A stretch of DNA of 64,000 bases from Holophagaceae bacterium (GTDB lineage: Bacteria > Acidobacteriota > Holophagae > Holophagales > Holophagaceae). Below are positions 27,365 through 37,156 of this stretch, in pieces. The notes under the pieces are model-generated. The model was not told where the DNA came from. It did no database searches and saw only the letters and a list, made by a program, of their open reading frames with translations. The translations under genes and the position numbers were made by a program. The stretch spans positions 22,959 to 86,958 of the forward strand of contig JANYAS010000156.1 in assembly GCA_025361205.1 (NCBI GenBank), given 5' to 3'. How positions within the stretch are numbered: position 1 is the stretch's first letter; every line of letters begins with the position of its first letter.

Positions 27365-28288
27365 TTATCCTTCGATGTGCTTCTCCGAGAGCTTGCCCCG
27401 GAGTCGCAGCATGGCCTTGGTATGCAATTGGGATACCCGGGACTCGGTAATGTTCAGGAGCGTCCCGATTTCCTTCATGGTCAGCTCGTCGAAATAGTAG
27501 AGCTGGACGACGAATTTCTCCTTCTTCGGCAGCATTTCCATTGCGATGCGGAGGATGTCCTTGATCTCGGAGGCCTGGAAGAGCTGGTGGGGATCCTCCG
27601 CGTCCGGGTCGGCAACGAAGCTGATGATGCTCTCGCCTTCGCCATCCTCGCCCACCTCGATGAAGGTGCCGAGGGTGACGCCTTTCAGGTCATCCAGATT
27701 CTTATGCAGTTCCTCCAAGGGAATGCCCAGGTGCCCCGCCACTTCCTCGTCCGTGGCGGCTCGGCCCATCTGCTGCTCGAGCTGGTGGTAGGAGCCCTCG
27801 ATGTCCTTCTTCTTGCGGCGCAGGCTGCGGGGCACCCAGTCCAGATCCCTCAGGCCGTCGAGGATGGCCCCCTTGACCCGGAGTTCGGCATAGGTCTTGA
27901 ACTTGATGTTGCGCGCGGGCTCGAATTTCTCGATGGCATCCATGAGGCCCAGGATGCCGCTGTTGATGAGGTCGTCCAGCTCCACGTGGGCGGGCAGCCG
28001 CGACGCGATGCGGTGGGCCACGAACTTCACCAGGGGCACATAATCCTTGATGATCTGCTCGCGGTTGTTGCGGTCGAAGGGTTCCGGCGGTTCGGCGGAT
28101 GCCGTGGCCGAGGGAGGGGTTTGCAATGTGGGAGGCGCAAGAAAAGGCAGGGGAGCTTTTCCGTAGGCTTTCGCCGCTGCGAGGGCGGCCCAGGGTCGAA
28201 GCGCCACCGGCGCCGACTCGACGACCCGAAGAGCCTCGCCGCTGAGGGGAAGGCCGGGGACGGGGGGGTGATCCGGATTGAAGGGCAT
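27365..28288 (-). CDS. fliA: flagellar sigma factor FliA (sigma-28)
   Basis: FVAHRIASRLPAHVELDDLINSGILGLMDAIEKFEPARNIKFKTYAELRVKGAILDGLRDLDWVPRSLRRK; sigma4 LTMKEIGTLLNITESRVSQLHTKAMLRLR. Confidence 0.95.
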   Translation of the reverse strand: MPFNPDHPPVPGLPLSGEALRVVESAPVALRPWAALAAAKAYGKAPLPFLAPPTLQTPPSATASAEPPEPFDRNNREQIIKDYVPLVKFVAHRIASRLPAHVELDDLINSGILGLMDAIEKFEPARNIKFKTYAELRVKGAILDGLRDLDWVPRSLRRKKKDIEGSYHQLEQQMGRAATDEEVAGHLGIPLEELHKNLDDLKGVTLGTFIEVGEDGEGESIISFVADPDAEDPHQLFQASEIKDILRIAMEMLPKKEKFVVQLYYFDELTMKEIGTLLNITESRVSQLHTKAMLRLRGKLSEKHIEG

Positions 28289-28296
28289 CCTGGTTC

Positions 28297-29166
28297 CTAG
28301 ATGGGGTCTTCAGAGGCGAGCTGCCTCCAGAATGACGCAAAGCCGTCAGGCTGCAAGGATACGCGACTCAGCAATTGGCGGGCGAGGGCCTGGAAGGCCA
28401 GCGTGGCCGGGCACCGGGGGTAGAGGTCCACCACCCCCCGCTGCTGGCGCACGGCCTGCAGGATGTGGGGATCGTTGGGAATCAACCCCAGCACGTTGAG
28501 TCGTTTCCCCAGGAAGCGTTCCGTGGCGGCCTGCAGCTGGTCCACGGTCTCTTGGGCCTCGTCTGGGTTCTGGCCGTTATTCACCAGCAGCCACAGCGGC
28601 TTCGACGCCTCGCGGAGGTGCAGGATCTTCACCATGGCATAGGCGTCCACCAGGCTCGTGGGTTCCGGGGTGGTCACCAGGATGACCTCCTGGGCCGCCA
28701 TCAGTAGCTTCAGGACGGAATCGTGGATGCCCGCGGCGGTGTCGATGAGCAGCCAGTCGGCCGTTTCCGCCACGCGCTGCAGCCCCTGGATCAGCCGCAG
28801 TTCGCTCATGGTATCGAGGCGGGTCAACTCCTGGATGCCGCTGCTGGCGGGGATGATGCGGATGCCCATGGGGCCATCCAGCAAGATTTCCTCCAATACC
28901 TTCTCGCCCCGCAGCACGTGCTCCAGGGTGAACTGCGGGGACAGGCCGAGGAGGATGTCCAGGTTGGCCAGCCCGAAGTCCGCATCCATGACCACCACCC
29001 GCTCGCCCAACTGGGCCAGAGAGAGGGCGAGACCCGCCACGACGTTCGTCTTGCCGACGCCCCCCTTGCCAGAGGTGATGGCCAGCACCCGGGCGGCGAA
29101 CAGGGGGGCTTCGGGGCGCTGACCCTGGGCCAGGGTGCGGAGCCGGGCTGCCTGATCGTTATTCAT
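28297..29166 (-). CDS. flhG: MinD-like ATPase FlhG/FleN
   Basis: VLAITSGKGGVGKTNVVAGLALSLAQLGERVVVMDADFGLANLDILLGL; adjacent to flhF. Confidence 0.92.
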   Translation of the reverse strand: MNNDQAARLRTLAQGQRPEAPLFAARVLAITSGKGGVGKTNVVAGLALSLAQLGERVVVMDADFGLANLDILLGLSPQFTLEHVLRGEKVLEEILLDGPMGIRIIPASSGIQELTRLDTMSELRLIQGLQRVAETADWLLIDTAAGIHDSVLKLLMAAQEVILVTTPEPTSLVDAYAMVKILHLREASKPLWLLVNNGQNPDEAQETVDQLQAATERFLGKRLNVLGLIPNDPHILQAVRQQRGVVDLYPRCPATLAFQALARQLLSRVSLQPDGFASFWRQLASEDPI

Positions 29167-30437
29167 TCGGCCTCCTTCAGGGTGGCGGGGAGGATGAGGT
29201 CGGCCACCCGCCGGCTGGTGGCCAGTTCCAGGGCGTCGGGCACTTCCTGGCCCGTGCCCAGGTAGCTGAGGGGCCGTTTGACGCGGGCGAGGGTGCTGAG
29301 GATGGGGCCGTAGGTGGAGGTCTCGTCAAGCTTGGTGAAGAGCAGGCGGGTGGGGTGCAGTGGCTCGTATCGGGCCGCGATCTCGGTCAGGTCGCGGGGC
29401 TTGGTGGTGGCGGACAGCACCAGGTGGGTCTCCACGTCCGGCAGTTCCTCCAGCAGGAGCCGCAGCTGGCCCAGGGTTTCCGTGTCCTTTGGGCTGTGGC
29501 CGGGGGTGTCGATGAGGACCAGCGTGCGGTCCTGGTAGAAGCGCAGGGCGCTGCGGAGATCCTCCACCGTGAGGGCCACGTGCAGGGGCACCTGGAGGAT
29601 CTGCGCGTACTGCTGGAGCTGGTCCACGGCCGCCATGCGATAGGTGTCCAGGGTGACCAGGGCCACCTTCTGGTGGAGCTTCAGCTGGGCGTAGGCGGCC
29701 AGCTTGGCGATGGTGGTGGTCTTGCCCACGCCCGTGGGCCCCACCAGGGCAGCCACCCGCAGCTTGCCGGGATCGAGCTGGATGGGTGGGGCCACGGGGA
29801 TGAAGTCGGCGATGACGCGGCGCAGGAAGAGGCGGGCCCGCTCCGGATCCACGGCCCCGGCGGCGCCGTCGCCGTCCTGGTCTGTGAGGGCGCGCTGGGC
29901 GTACTCGCAAAGCCTCAGCGCGATGAGGGGCTCCACGTCGTTGGCGACGAGATCGCCGTACATTTCCAGCAGGCTCGGCGGCAGGTGGAGCTGGGCGGGG
30001 GGCATGCCCTGGCGCTGGATGCGGCTCAGCAGCGCCTTCATCTGATCCAGCTCTTTCAGGATCGAGGCGTTGCGCGAGTCATTGTCTTTCAAGGCCGCCA
30101 CGGCCCCCTTGATCTCCAGCAGTTCCCGGCGCAGCGGCTGGAGGTCCATGGGCGGCGCGGGAGGCGTGGGTGGGCCAGGCACCCGGGCGGGCCGGGGGGC
30201 CGGTGGGACGCCCAAGGGGGCCCGCAGGCCGTACGTGAGGGGAGGCCCGCCCGCGGCCATGGGCAGGGCTTCGTCCACGGCAGCCGTGACCTCGATGATG
30301 GCTTCCTCGCCCAGGCCCAGGGCTGCGGGGCGGCGCCGGGTCCGCGTGGATAAGATGAAGGCCTCTTCGCCCATCTCCTTCTTCACGATGTCCAAGGCGT
30401 CCTGCATGGATCCGGCTTCGAAGGTCTTCACGCGCAT
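29163..30437 (-). CDS. flhF: flagellar SRP-like GTPase FlhF
   Basis: MRVKTFEAGSMQDALDIVKKEMGEEAFILSTR; GPTGVGKTTTIAKLAAYAQLKLHQKVALVTLDTYRMAAVDQLQQYAQ. Confidence 0.95.
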   Translation of the reverse strand: MRVKTFEAGSMQDALDIVKKEMGEEAFILSTRTRRRPAALGLGEEAIIEVTAAVDEALPMAAGGPPLTYGLRAPLGVPPAPRPARVPGPPTPPAPPMDLQPLRRELLEIKGAVAALKDNDSRNASILKELDQMKALLSRIQRQGMPPAQLHLPPSLLEMYGDLVANDVEPLIALRLCEYAQRALTDQDGDGAAGAVDPERARLFLRRVIADFIPVAPPIQLDPGKLRVAALVGPTGVGKTTTIAKLAAYAQLKLHQKVALVTLDTYRMAAVDQLQQYAQILQVPLHVALTVEDLRSALRFYQDRTLVLIDTPGHSPKDTETLGQLRLLLEELPDVETHLVLSATTKPRDLTEIAARYEPLHPTRLLFTKLDETSTYGPILSTLARVKRPLSYLGTGQEVPDALELATSRRVADLILPATLKEAE

Positions 30438-30447
30438 ACAGCATCCT

Positions 30448-32547
30448 TCATGAGACGGTTCCGAGGTTCACGACGCGGACATCCATGGGTACCTCGCTGT
30501 GGCTCAGCACCACCAGGTGGGGCAGGGCCCGCTCCAGGAGGCGCCGGAGGTGAGGGCGCACCACCGGGTTGGTGAGCAGCACGGGCTGGGCCCCGGGCAG
30601 CAGGGACGCGATGCCGTTGACGATGCGGGTGAGCAGTTCCTGGGTGCGGCCCGGTTCCAGCGCCAGGAAGCTGCCCCGGTCCGTCTGCTCGATGCCGCCC
30701 TGGAGGGTCTGCTCCAGGGATGGATCCAGGACCAGGACTCCCAGATCGCCGTTCTCGGACAGGTGGGGGCCGGTGAGCACCCGGCCCATGGCCTGGCGCA
30801 CGTACTCAGTGATGAAGCCGATGTCCTTGGTCATGGTGGCCGCGTCGGCGGTGGCTTCTAGGATGCGCCCCAGGTCCCGCACGGGCACCCGTTCCCGCAG
30901 GAGGTTGTGCAGAACCTTCTGCAGCATCGCCACGCTGAGGACGTTGGGAATGAGGTCGTCCACCAGGCGCGGGGAGGTCTCCTTGAGGGTGTCCAGCAGG
31001 TGCTGGACCTCGGGCCGTCCCAGCAGGTCCGGGGCGTGCTGCTTGATGAGTTCAGAAAGGTGCGTGGTGAGCACCGTCGCCGGCTCCACCACCGTGTAAC
31101 CCAGCATCTGGGCCCGGTCCCGCATGGCATCGGGAATCCAGTAGGCCGGCAGGCCGAAGGCGGGCTCGGAGGTGGGGGTGCCGGCGAGTTCCTCCGTGGC
31201 GGTGCCGGGGTTCATGGCCATGAACTGGGCGGGCTGAAGCTCTGCCCGGGCGATCTCCTCGCCCCGAAGCAGGATGCGGTAGGTGTGGGGTGGGAGCTGC
31301 AGGTTGTCCCGGATGCGCACGGGGGGCACCACGATGCCCAGTTCCTGGGCCATCTGGCGCCGCACGGCCTTGATGCGCTCCAGCACCGTGCCGCCCTGGT
31401 TCACGTCCAGCAAGGGAATGAGGCTGTAGCCCACCTCCAGGCCCAGGGGATCCACCTTGAGCAGGCCCTCCACCCGGTCACCGGCCTCCGTCGTGGCCGC
31501 CTTGGCCTTCTCGGCAGCGGCCAAATCCTCGGCGGCCTCGTGGGTCACGGATGGCAGTTTCCAGGCCGCATAGGCCATCACACCGAAGATGGCACCCATC
31601 ACCCAGAAGGGGAACAGGGGCAGGCCCGGCACGGCGCCAAAGAGAAAGAGTACGGCGGTGGCGATGGCCAGGGGCCGGGGGTCCGCCCCCATCTGCCCCA
31701 GGACCTGGCTGCCCAGGCCCGTGGCGTCGCTGCCGCTGCGGGTGGTCAGGATGGCGCCGCCCACGCTGATGAGCAGGCTGGGGATCACCGTCACCAGGCC
31801 GTCGCCCACCGTGAGGAGGGTATAGACCTCCAGGGCCTGCGTCACCGGCATGTTGTAGCGCACCACGCCCAGGATGATGCCCGCCACGATGTTGACGGCC
31901 AGGATGATCAGGGCGGCCACGGAGTCCCGCTGGGTGAACTTCACGGCACCGTCCATGGCCCCGTAGAACCCGGCCTCCTCCTGAAGGTCCTTCCGGCGCC
32001 GGCGGGCCTCGTGTTCGTCGATGTAGCCCGCATTCAGATCGGCGTCGATGGCCATCTGCTTGCCCGGCATGGCGTCCAGGGTGAAGCGGGCGGTCACTTC
32101 AGCGATGCGGCCCGCGCCGTGGTTGATGACCAGGAACTGGATGGCCAGCAGGATCAGGAACACCACCAGGCCGATGACATAGCTGCCGCCCACCACGAAC
32201 TGGCCAAAGGCCTTCACCATGTTGCCGGCGGCGTCCGCGCCCTGGTCTCCGGCATAGAGCAGAATCCGCCGGGTGGTGGCCACATTGATGGCCAGACGGA
32301 AAAGCGTCACCACCAGCAGCACCGAAGGGTAGGAACTGAACTCCTTGGGACGGGGCACATACATGCCCACCATCAGGATCACCAGGCTCAGGGTGATGTT
32401 GAGGACGATGAGCAGATCCACCATGAAGGCGGGCATGGGCAGGACCATCACCACCAGCACGATCATCACGAAGATGGGCGCAGCGAGATCCGACCGCTTG
32501 GCCAGGCGGCCCATAAATGGAAGCAGACGATCCAGCAAGGTCAACAT
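30448..32547 (-). CDS. flhA: flagellar biosynthesis protein FlhA
   Basis: MVLPMPAFMVDLLIVLNITLSLVILMVGMYVPRPKEFSSYPSVLLVVTLFRLAINVATTRRIL; DADLNAGYIDEHEARRRR. Confidence 0.96.
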   Translation of the reverse strand: MLTLLDRLLPFMGRLAKRSDLAAPIFVMIVLVVMVLPMPAFMVDLLIVLNITLSLVILMVGMYVPRPKEFSSYPSVLLVVTLFRLAINVATTRRILLYAGDQGADAAGNMVKAFGQFVVGGSYVIGLVVFLILLAIQFLVINHGAGRIAEVTARFTLDAMPGKQMAIDADLNAGYIDEHEARRRRKDLQEEAGFYGAMDGAVKFTQRDSVAALIILAVNIVAGIILGVVRYNMPVTQALEVYTLLTVGDGLVTVIPSLLISVGGAILTTRSGSDATGLGSQVLGQMGADPRPLAIATAVLFLFGAVPGLPLFPFWVMGAIFGVMAYAAWKLPSVTHEAAEDLAAAEKAKAATTEAGDRVEGLLKVDPLGLEVGYSLIPLLDVNQGGTVLERIKAVRRQMAQELGIVVPPVRIRDNLQLPPHTYRILLRGEEIARAELQPAQFMAMNPGTATEELAGTPTSEPAFGLPAYWIPDAMRDRAQMLGYTVVEPATVLTTHLSELIKQHAPDLLGRPEVQHLLDTLKETSPRLVDDLIPNVLSVAMLQKVLHNLLRERVPVRDLGRILEATADAATMTKDIGFITEYVRQAMGRVLTGPHLSENGDLGVLVLDPSLEQTLQGGIEQTDRGSFLALEPGRTQELLTRIVNGIASLLPGAQPVLLTNPVVRPHLRRLLERALPHLVVLSHSEVPMDVRVVNLGTVS

Positions 32548-32584
32548 ACCGACACCCGGTGGATTGGGGGCGAGGCTTGTGCCA

Positions 32585-32616
32585 GATGGGCTATGGGCTG
32601 TGGGTTGTGGGCTGAG
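32585..32616 (+). repeat. short heptad-type tandem repeat (GGGCTAT GGGCTGT GGGTTGT GGGCTGA)
   Basis: Intergenic run of ~7-bp units between flhA and the YraN-family gene. Confidence 0.6.
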
Positions 32617-32628
32617 GTGCGGCCGAAC

Positions 32629-33012
32629 CTATCCCGTTTGAATCTTTAGTCCGTCCCACCGCTCCGGCGGATGGCATTTCCAGCGCCAGCCCGCCCAGCT
32701 CACTCGTTGGAAGCTGACGTCCCCGGGCCAGGGGACGCGGTCAAGCCAGCTCCGCAGGGCTCGCTGGAGGCGCAGGCGCTGCTCGGGCTCCAGGGCCGTG
32801 TCGGCGCCCACCCAGGCCCCGGGGCGCCGAGCTTTCACCTCCAGCAGGCGCAGCTCCGGCCCGCGGCTGAGGAGCAGGTCCAGTTCCCACCGGCCCAGCT
32901 TCTGACGCCAGGCCACCAGATCCCAGCCCTGGGCCCAGAACAGCCAGAGCGTCAGCCGTTCGGTGCGGAGGCCTAGGCGGCGGGCGGCCTCACCGCGCCG
33001 CGAATGGGTCAC
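32629..33012 (-). CDS. UPF0102 (YraN) family endonuclease-like protein
   Basis: GEAARRLGLRTERLTLWLFWAQGWDLVAWRQKLGRWELDLLLSRGPELRLLEVKARR, the E...D...EVK pattern of YraN proteins. Confidence 0.75.
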   Translation of the reverse strand: MTHSRRGEAARRLGLRTERLTLWLFWAQGWDLVAWRQKLGRWELDLLLSRGPELRLLEVKARRPGAWVGADTALEPEQRLRLQRALRSWLDRVPWPGDVSFQRVSWAGWRWKCHPPERWDGLKIQTG

Positions 33013-33578
33013 TCGTCTCGCCTGGGCAGCAGCAGGCTGCGTTGGACGCGCTCAAGGTTGCCGTGGATGCGGACGATCTTCCAGGCCAGGATCATGGCGT
33101 AGCCCAACCAGACCCAGAGCAGGCGCGGATCCACGGGCGTGCGCTTGAGGACGTCGGTGCCCAGGTCCAGGCGCAGGCCCTGAAGGTACCAAACCACGGC
33201 CCCGAAGGCGATCAGCAGGTAGCCCCAGCGGAACCAGTAGGGGCGCAGGCCCTCCTTTACCTTCCAGCGCAGCAGCAGCCAGCGGTCGAAGCGGTCGCTC
33301 TTCTCCTCGGTGAAGTGCAGGACCAGCAGTTGATCCACCAGGGGGGCGTAGCGGTGCACTTTCAGTTCCTGGAGCTCTTCGTCCCCGTTGACCTTGCGCA
33401 GGAAAGCTGACCGGATCTTCCCGATGCACTCCTCCCAGGGCGCTTCTTCGCGCTGAAGGGACAGGTGCAGCCGCAAAAGCCCCACCCACAGCAGGGCCTG
33501 GGCCAGCAGCACCGCCCACAGGGACATGCCCTGCCAGCCTTGGGTGCGGACGAGTTCGAGGAAGCGGGATAGATCCAT
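33009..33578 (-). CDS. hypothetical membrane protein (189 aa)
   Basis: ORF overlaps yraN by 4 bp; hydrophobic segments (LWAVLLAQALLWVGLL; YLLIAFGAVVWYL). Confidence 0.6.
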   Translation of the reverse strand: MDLSRFLELVRTQGWQGMSLWAVLLAQALLWVGLLRLHLSLQREEAPWEECIGKIRSAFLRKVNGDEELQELKVHRYAPLVDQLLVLHFTEEKSDRFDRWLLLRWKVKEGLRPYWFRWGYLLIAFGAVVWYLQGLRLDLGTDVLKRTPVDPRLLWVWLGYAMILAWKIVRIHGNLERVQRSLLLPRRDE

Positions 33579-33585
33579 GGGGGAG

Positions 33586-33619
33586 GGCCCTCAGCCTACA
33601 GCCTACAGCCCACGGCCCA
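33586..33619 (-). repeat. second copy of the GGGCTGT-type heptad repeat
   Basis: Minus strand ATGGGCCGTGGGCTGTAGGCTGTAGGCTGAGGG; similar to 32585-32616 in opposite orientation. Confidence 0.55.
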
Positions 33620-34309
33620 TCAGACCTTGTTCCAGGGTACTTCCCCCGCGGAGAGGAAGGCCTCCCCGTCCATTCCCATGCTCTCGGCGCGCTGAAAGAG
33701 GTGCTGGAGGGCTTCGGCCGTGGCTTCGGCATCCTGAAGAGCGCGGTGGGCCCGGGTATTGGTGATGCCAAGGAAGTCGCACAGCTCGGCCAGGCTGCGC
33801 CGGGGCAATTCGGGGATGAGCTTCTTGGCCAGCAGGCGGGTGCAGATGAGGCGATGCCGGCGCCAGACCCCTTCAGGCAGCCAGGCCTTGAGAAAGCTGC
33901 CGTCATAGGGTGCGTGATGGGCCACCCAGACGCGGCCCTCCAGCTTCGGGGCCAGCTTCAGGGCCACCTGCTCCCAGGGCGGAGCTCCCGCCAGCATGGG
34001 CAGGCTGATGCCCGTGAGCCGCTGGATCTCCTCCGGCAGGAAGCCCTGGATGGAGGCCAGGCTGGAGAAGCGGTCCTCCACCACCAGGCCAGACAGCCTT
34101 ACCAAGCCAACTTCGGTGATCTCCGAAGGCTGGAGGAACCGCCCATCCTTGCCCCATCGGGCCTTCGGGCTGCCGCCGGTGGTCTCCAGGTCCAACACCG
34201 CGAACCGCAGTTCCCGCAGGGCGGGAGAGCTGGGTTCGAGGAGCCTCCCCAGGTCATCGCGGGGCACTCGGAGACCTGGGGAGGCTCCCGGGAGTGGCGG
34301 CTGGGTCAT
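33620..34309 (-). CDS. DnaQ/PolC-like 3'-5' exonuclease
   Basis: FAVLDLETTGGSPKA, VWVAHHAPYDGSFLKAWL, HRALQDAEATAEALQHLF (DEDDh motifs). Confidence 0.85.
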   Translation of the reverse strand: MTQPPLPGASPGLRVPRDDLGRLLEPSSPALRELRFAVLDLETTGGSPKARWGKDGRFLQPSEITEVGLVRLSGLVVEDRFSSLASIQGFLPEEIQRLTGISLPMLAGAPPWEQVALKLAPKLEGRVWVAHHAPYDGSFLKAWLPEGVWRRHRLICTRLLAKKLIPELPRRSLAELCDFLGITNTRAHRALQDAEATAEALQHLFQRAESMGMDGEAFLSAGEVPWNKV

Positions 34310-34728
34310 GCGCTGACCAGGGTCTTGAGGCCGTTCCGGAATAGCACGTCCACTTTCTTGCCCATTCTCCGCTGAATCCGGCCGAGGCCGAAGGAGGGAT
34401 GGTCCATCCAGGCACCCTCCTCCCAGTGTTCGGCCACGCTGTAGGGCCGTGCCTTCGCGCCACCCCCCTCGCGGGTTAGGGCCTCCTGGAATTGGGAGAC
34501 CAGCGACCCGGGGCGTGGGCCCCCAGCCTTGGCGGCGGGGGCAATGCGCGGGGCCCGGGGCAGAGGTTCGGGCTTGGCCGCGCGGAATTTATGCACAGAG
34601 CGGCAGTTCCCGCAGATGAGCTTGTCCGGCGTGCCATTGGTGGCCGTCAGCACCTGGTGCCGGGTCTCGCCGCCGCAGCGCCCGCAGGGCGCGTCCACAT
34701 CCTGGCCTGCATAGTAGAGCTTCGTCAT
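34306..34728 (-). CDS. hypothetical zinc-ribbon-like protein
   Basis: Likely start MTKLYYAGQDVDAPCGRCGGETRHQVL...LICGNCRSVHKFR (two CxxC pairs). Confidence 0.6.
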   Translation of the reverse strand: MTKLYYAGQDVDAPCGRCGGETRHQVLTATNGTPDKLICGNCRSVHKFRAAKPEPLPRAPRIAPAAKAGGPRPGSLVSQFQEALTREGGGAKARPYSVAEHWEEGAWMDHPSFGLGRIQRRMGKKVDVLFRNGLKTLVSA

Positions 34729-34872
34729 GCCATCCAGCCTACCATCCGTCAGGTCAGGCGCCCTTCTGGGGTTGGACATTCCATCGGGAGGAAAAGGATG
34801 GGCGTCAGGTTCGGGACGGGACAGCAAGGGGGGCGGGAGTCGTGTGGCCCCCGCCCCCGTCAGGTCCCGTCA

Positions 34873-37011
34873 TCACTGCTTGGTATGGTCCAACAGGCCG
34901 GTGGTCATGAAATCGAACCCATCGTTCCGGCTGCGGAGCACGTTCGCATAGGGGAAGCTGAGCTCAGTGTGGGCGTGGATCCCCGGGGTCATGACCGCCT
35001 GGCTGACTAGCGTCTGCTTGTCCACGCCGTAGTAGTTGGTGACGTGGCTCGTGCAGTTGAAGACGAGCTGGTTGACCGTATTGGTGAAGGTGCCGACGTG
35101 GACGCCTTCGACTTTGCCGTAGGGCCCAGGGGAGTTGCCGAAATCATGGGTGATGAAGTAAGTGAACGTGCCGTCCGAGTTCAAGACGTACTGGGTGGCG
35201 TTATTGGAGTAATCAAAGGGATTCGGAAACCCGATGAACAGCCACGTGCCGATCAGGCTGGGATCGAACGGATCACTGACGGTGATGGTGCAGGCGGCGG
35301 AGAGCCCGTTCTTGCTGGCGCTGATGAGGGCTGTGCCCCGCCACACGGCGGTGACCAGCCCCGCGGAGGTCACGGTGGCCACCCCTGAGGCGTTGGAGGC
35401 CCATGCCACCTGGGCGTCGTAAGGGGTCACGGTGGACCCGTCGGAGAAGTGGCCGGTCGCCGTGAGGTCCATGGTCTGGCCCCGGGTGCCCGTGGCGGTC
35501 GTGGTGTTCAAGGTGATGCTGGTGAGGATGGGGGCGGCGGTGCTGACGGTGATGGCCGCCGTGGCGGACTTCCCGGAGGCGCTGGCCGTGATGGTGGCGG
35601 TGCCTGCGGCCACGCCGGTCACCACACCGCCGGCGTTGACGGTGGCCACGGAGGGCGCGGAGCTGGTCCAGGTGACACTGGAGTCGTAGGGCACGGTGCT
35701 GGTGCCGTTGGACCAGTTGGCGGTCGAGGTGATGTCGACGGTCTGGCCCACGTTCATGGTGGCGTTCGTCGGGTTGAGGGTGATGGAGCTCAGGGTGGGA
35801 CCGCTGGTGACGGTGATGGTCGCCGTGGCGGATTTCCCGGCGGCGCTGGCCGTGATGGTGGCGGTGCCCCCCGCTACGGCGGTAACCACGCCGCCGGCGT
35901 TGACGGTGGCCACGGAGGACGCGGAGCTGGTCCAGGTGACATTGGAGTCGTAGGGCACGGTGCTGGTGCCGTTGGACCAGTTGGCGGTCGAGGTGATGTC
36001 GACGGTCTGGCTCACGTTCAAGGTGGCGGTCGTCGGGTTGAGGGTGATGGAGCTCAATGTGGGGCTCGTCGCGCTCACGGTGATGGCAGCGGTGGTGTTC
36101 ACCCCGTTGGCTGAGGCCGTGAGGACCGCGGACCCCGCGGCCAGGGCCGTGACCAGGCCAGCCGCGTTCACGGTGGCCACGCTGGGGTTGTTGGTGCCCC
36201 AGGTGACGTTGGCATCGTAGGGCGTGGTGGACGTGCCGTTGGACCAGTTGGCGGTGGCGGTGAAATCGGCGGTCTGGCCGATGTTCAAGGTGACCCCGGC
36301 GGCCGGGTTGAGGGTGAGGGAGGAAAGGGTCGGGCTCGAGGCGTTGACGGTGATGGCGGCGGTGGTGTTGAGGCCGTTGGCCGAGGCGGTGAGGATGGCG
36401 GATCCGGCCGCCACGGCCGTGACGACGCCCGCGGCATTCACGGTGGCCACGCTGGGAAGGTTGGTGGTCCAGGTGGCAGTGCTGTCATAGGGGGTCGTGG
36501 TGGTGCCGTTGGACCAGTGGGCGGTGGCGGTGAAGTCGGCGGTCTGGCCGATGTTCAAGGTGACGCCCGAGGCCGGGGCCAGGGTGATGGAGGTGAGGGT
36601 GACGGCACCCGCATTCACGGTCACCGTGGCCGTGGCCTGGACAGCATTCTTGGCCGCCGTGATGGTCGCCGTGCCCATCGAGATGCCCGTGACCAGGCCG
36701 ATGGCCGAGACTGAGGCCGTTCCGGGGGCGCTGGAAGTCCAGGTCACCTGGCTGTCGTAGGGCGTTACCGTGGAGCCATCGGAGAAGGTTCCTGTCGCCT
36801 GGAGATCCGCCGAGCCGCCGACGGCGAGGGTGGGACCCGACGGCGACAGGCTGATGGACATCAAGGTGGCCGTGGCCGTGGGCGCGGGTGGGGGGACGGG
36901 GGCCGGCGAGCTTCCACCCCCACCGCCACAGGCGCTGATCACCAAGGACAGGGCCATCGCGAACAGGAGTCGGGCGGGGTGCAGGCTGGTGCGGTGCGGT
37001 GCCAGGTACAT
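34873..37011 (-). CDS. lipoprotein with six tandem BIG2-like Ig domains and a unique C-terminal domain
   Basis: Lipobox LSLVISACGGGGG; six repeats of SITLNP...GQT.D.TATANWSNGTST.PYDS.VTWTS...SVATVNAAGVVTAVAAGTATITASA. Confidence 0.85.
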   Translation of the reverse strand: MYLAPHRTSLHPARLLFAMALSLVISACGGGGGSSPAPVPPPAPTATATLMSISLSPSGPTLAVGGSADLQATGTFSDGSTVTPYDSQVTWTSSAPGTASVSAIGLVTGISMGTATITAAKNAVQATATVTVNAGAVTLTSITLAPASGVTLNIGQTADFTATAHWSNGTTTTPYDSTATWTTNLPSVATVNAAGVVTAVAAGSAILTASANGLNTTAAITVNASSPTLSSLTLNPAAGVTLNIGQTADFTATANWSNGTSTTPYDANVTWGTNNPSVATVNAAGLVTALAAGSAVLTASANGVNTTAAITVSATSPTLSSITLNPTTATLNVSQTVDITSTANWSNGTSTVPYDSNVTWTSSASSVATVNAGGVVTAVAGGTATITASAAGKSATATITVTSGPTLSSITLNPTNATMNVGQTVDITSTANWSNGTSTVPYDSSVTWTSSAPSVATVNAGGVVTGVAAGTATITASASGKSATAAITVSTAAPILTSITLNTTTATGTRGQTMDLTATGHFSDGSTVTPYDAQVAWASNASGVATVTSAGLVTAVWRGTALISASKNGLSAACTITVSDPFDPSLIGTWLFIGFPNPFDYSNNATQYVLNSDGTFTYFITHDFGNSPGPYGKVEGVHVGTFTNTVNQLVFNCTSHVTNYYGVDKQTLVSQAVMTPGIHAHTELSFPYANVLRSRNDGFDFMTTGLLDHTKQ

Positions 37012-37064
37012 GGAACTCCTCCAGGTGAGAAACCCCAGGGTCAGGTCCCGCCATCGAGTGGGGG

Positions 37065-37094
37065 AGGTACGCTTTTGCGAAGTCGGTTGGGCCA
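37065..37094 (-). promoter_or_regulatory. 30-nt conserved upstream motif, site 6
   Basis: TGGCCCAACCGACTTCGCAAAAGCGTACCT, ending ~53 nt before the lipoprotein start at 37011. Confidence 0.55.
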
Positions 37095-37156
37095 CTCCCG
37101 CCATTTACGGGTTTGGTCATTTACTCGCAAACTGGTCGTCCTCCCCGGAGCCAGAC

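Noticed and set aside
30907-32649. 580-aa ORF antisense to flhA
   Set aside because: Same antisense artefact; His/Gln-rich low complexity.
35449-36114. Gly/Asp-rich repetitive ORF antisense to Ig repeats
   Set aside because: The repeat pattern is inherited from the BIG2-encoding strand.
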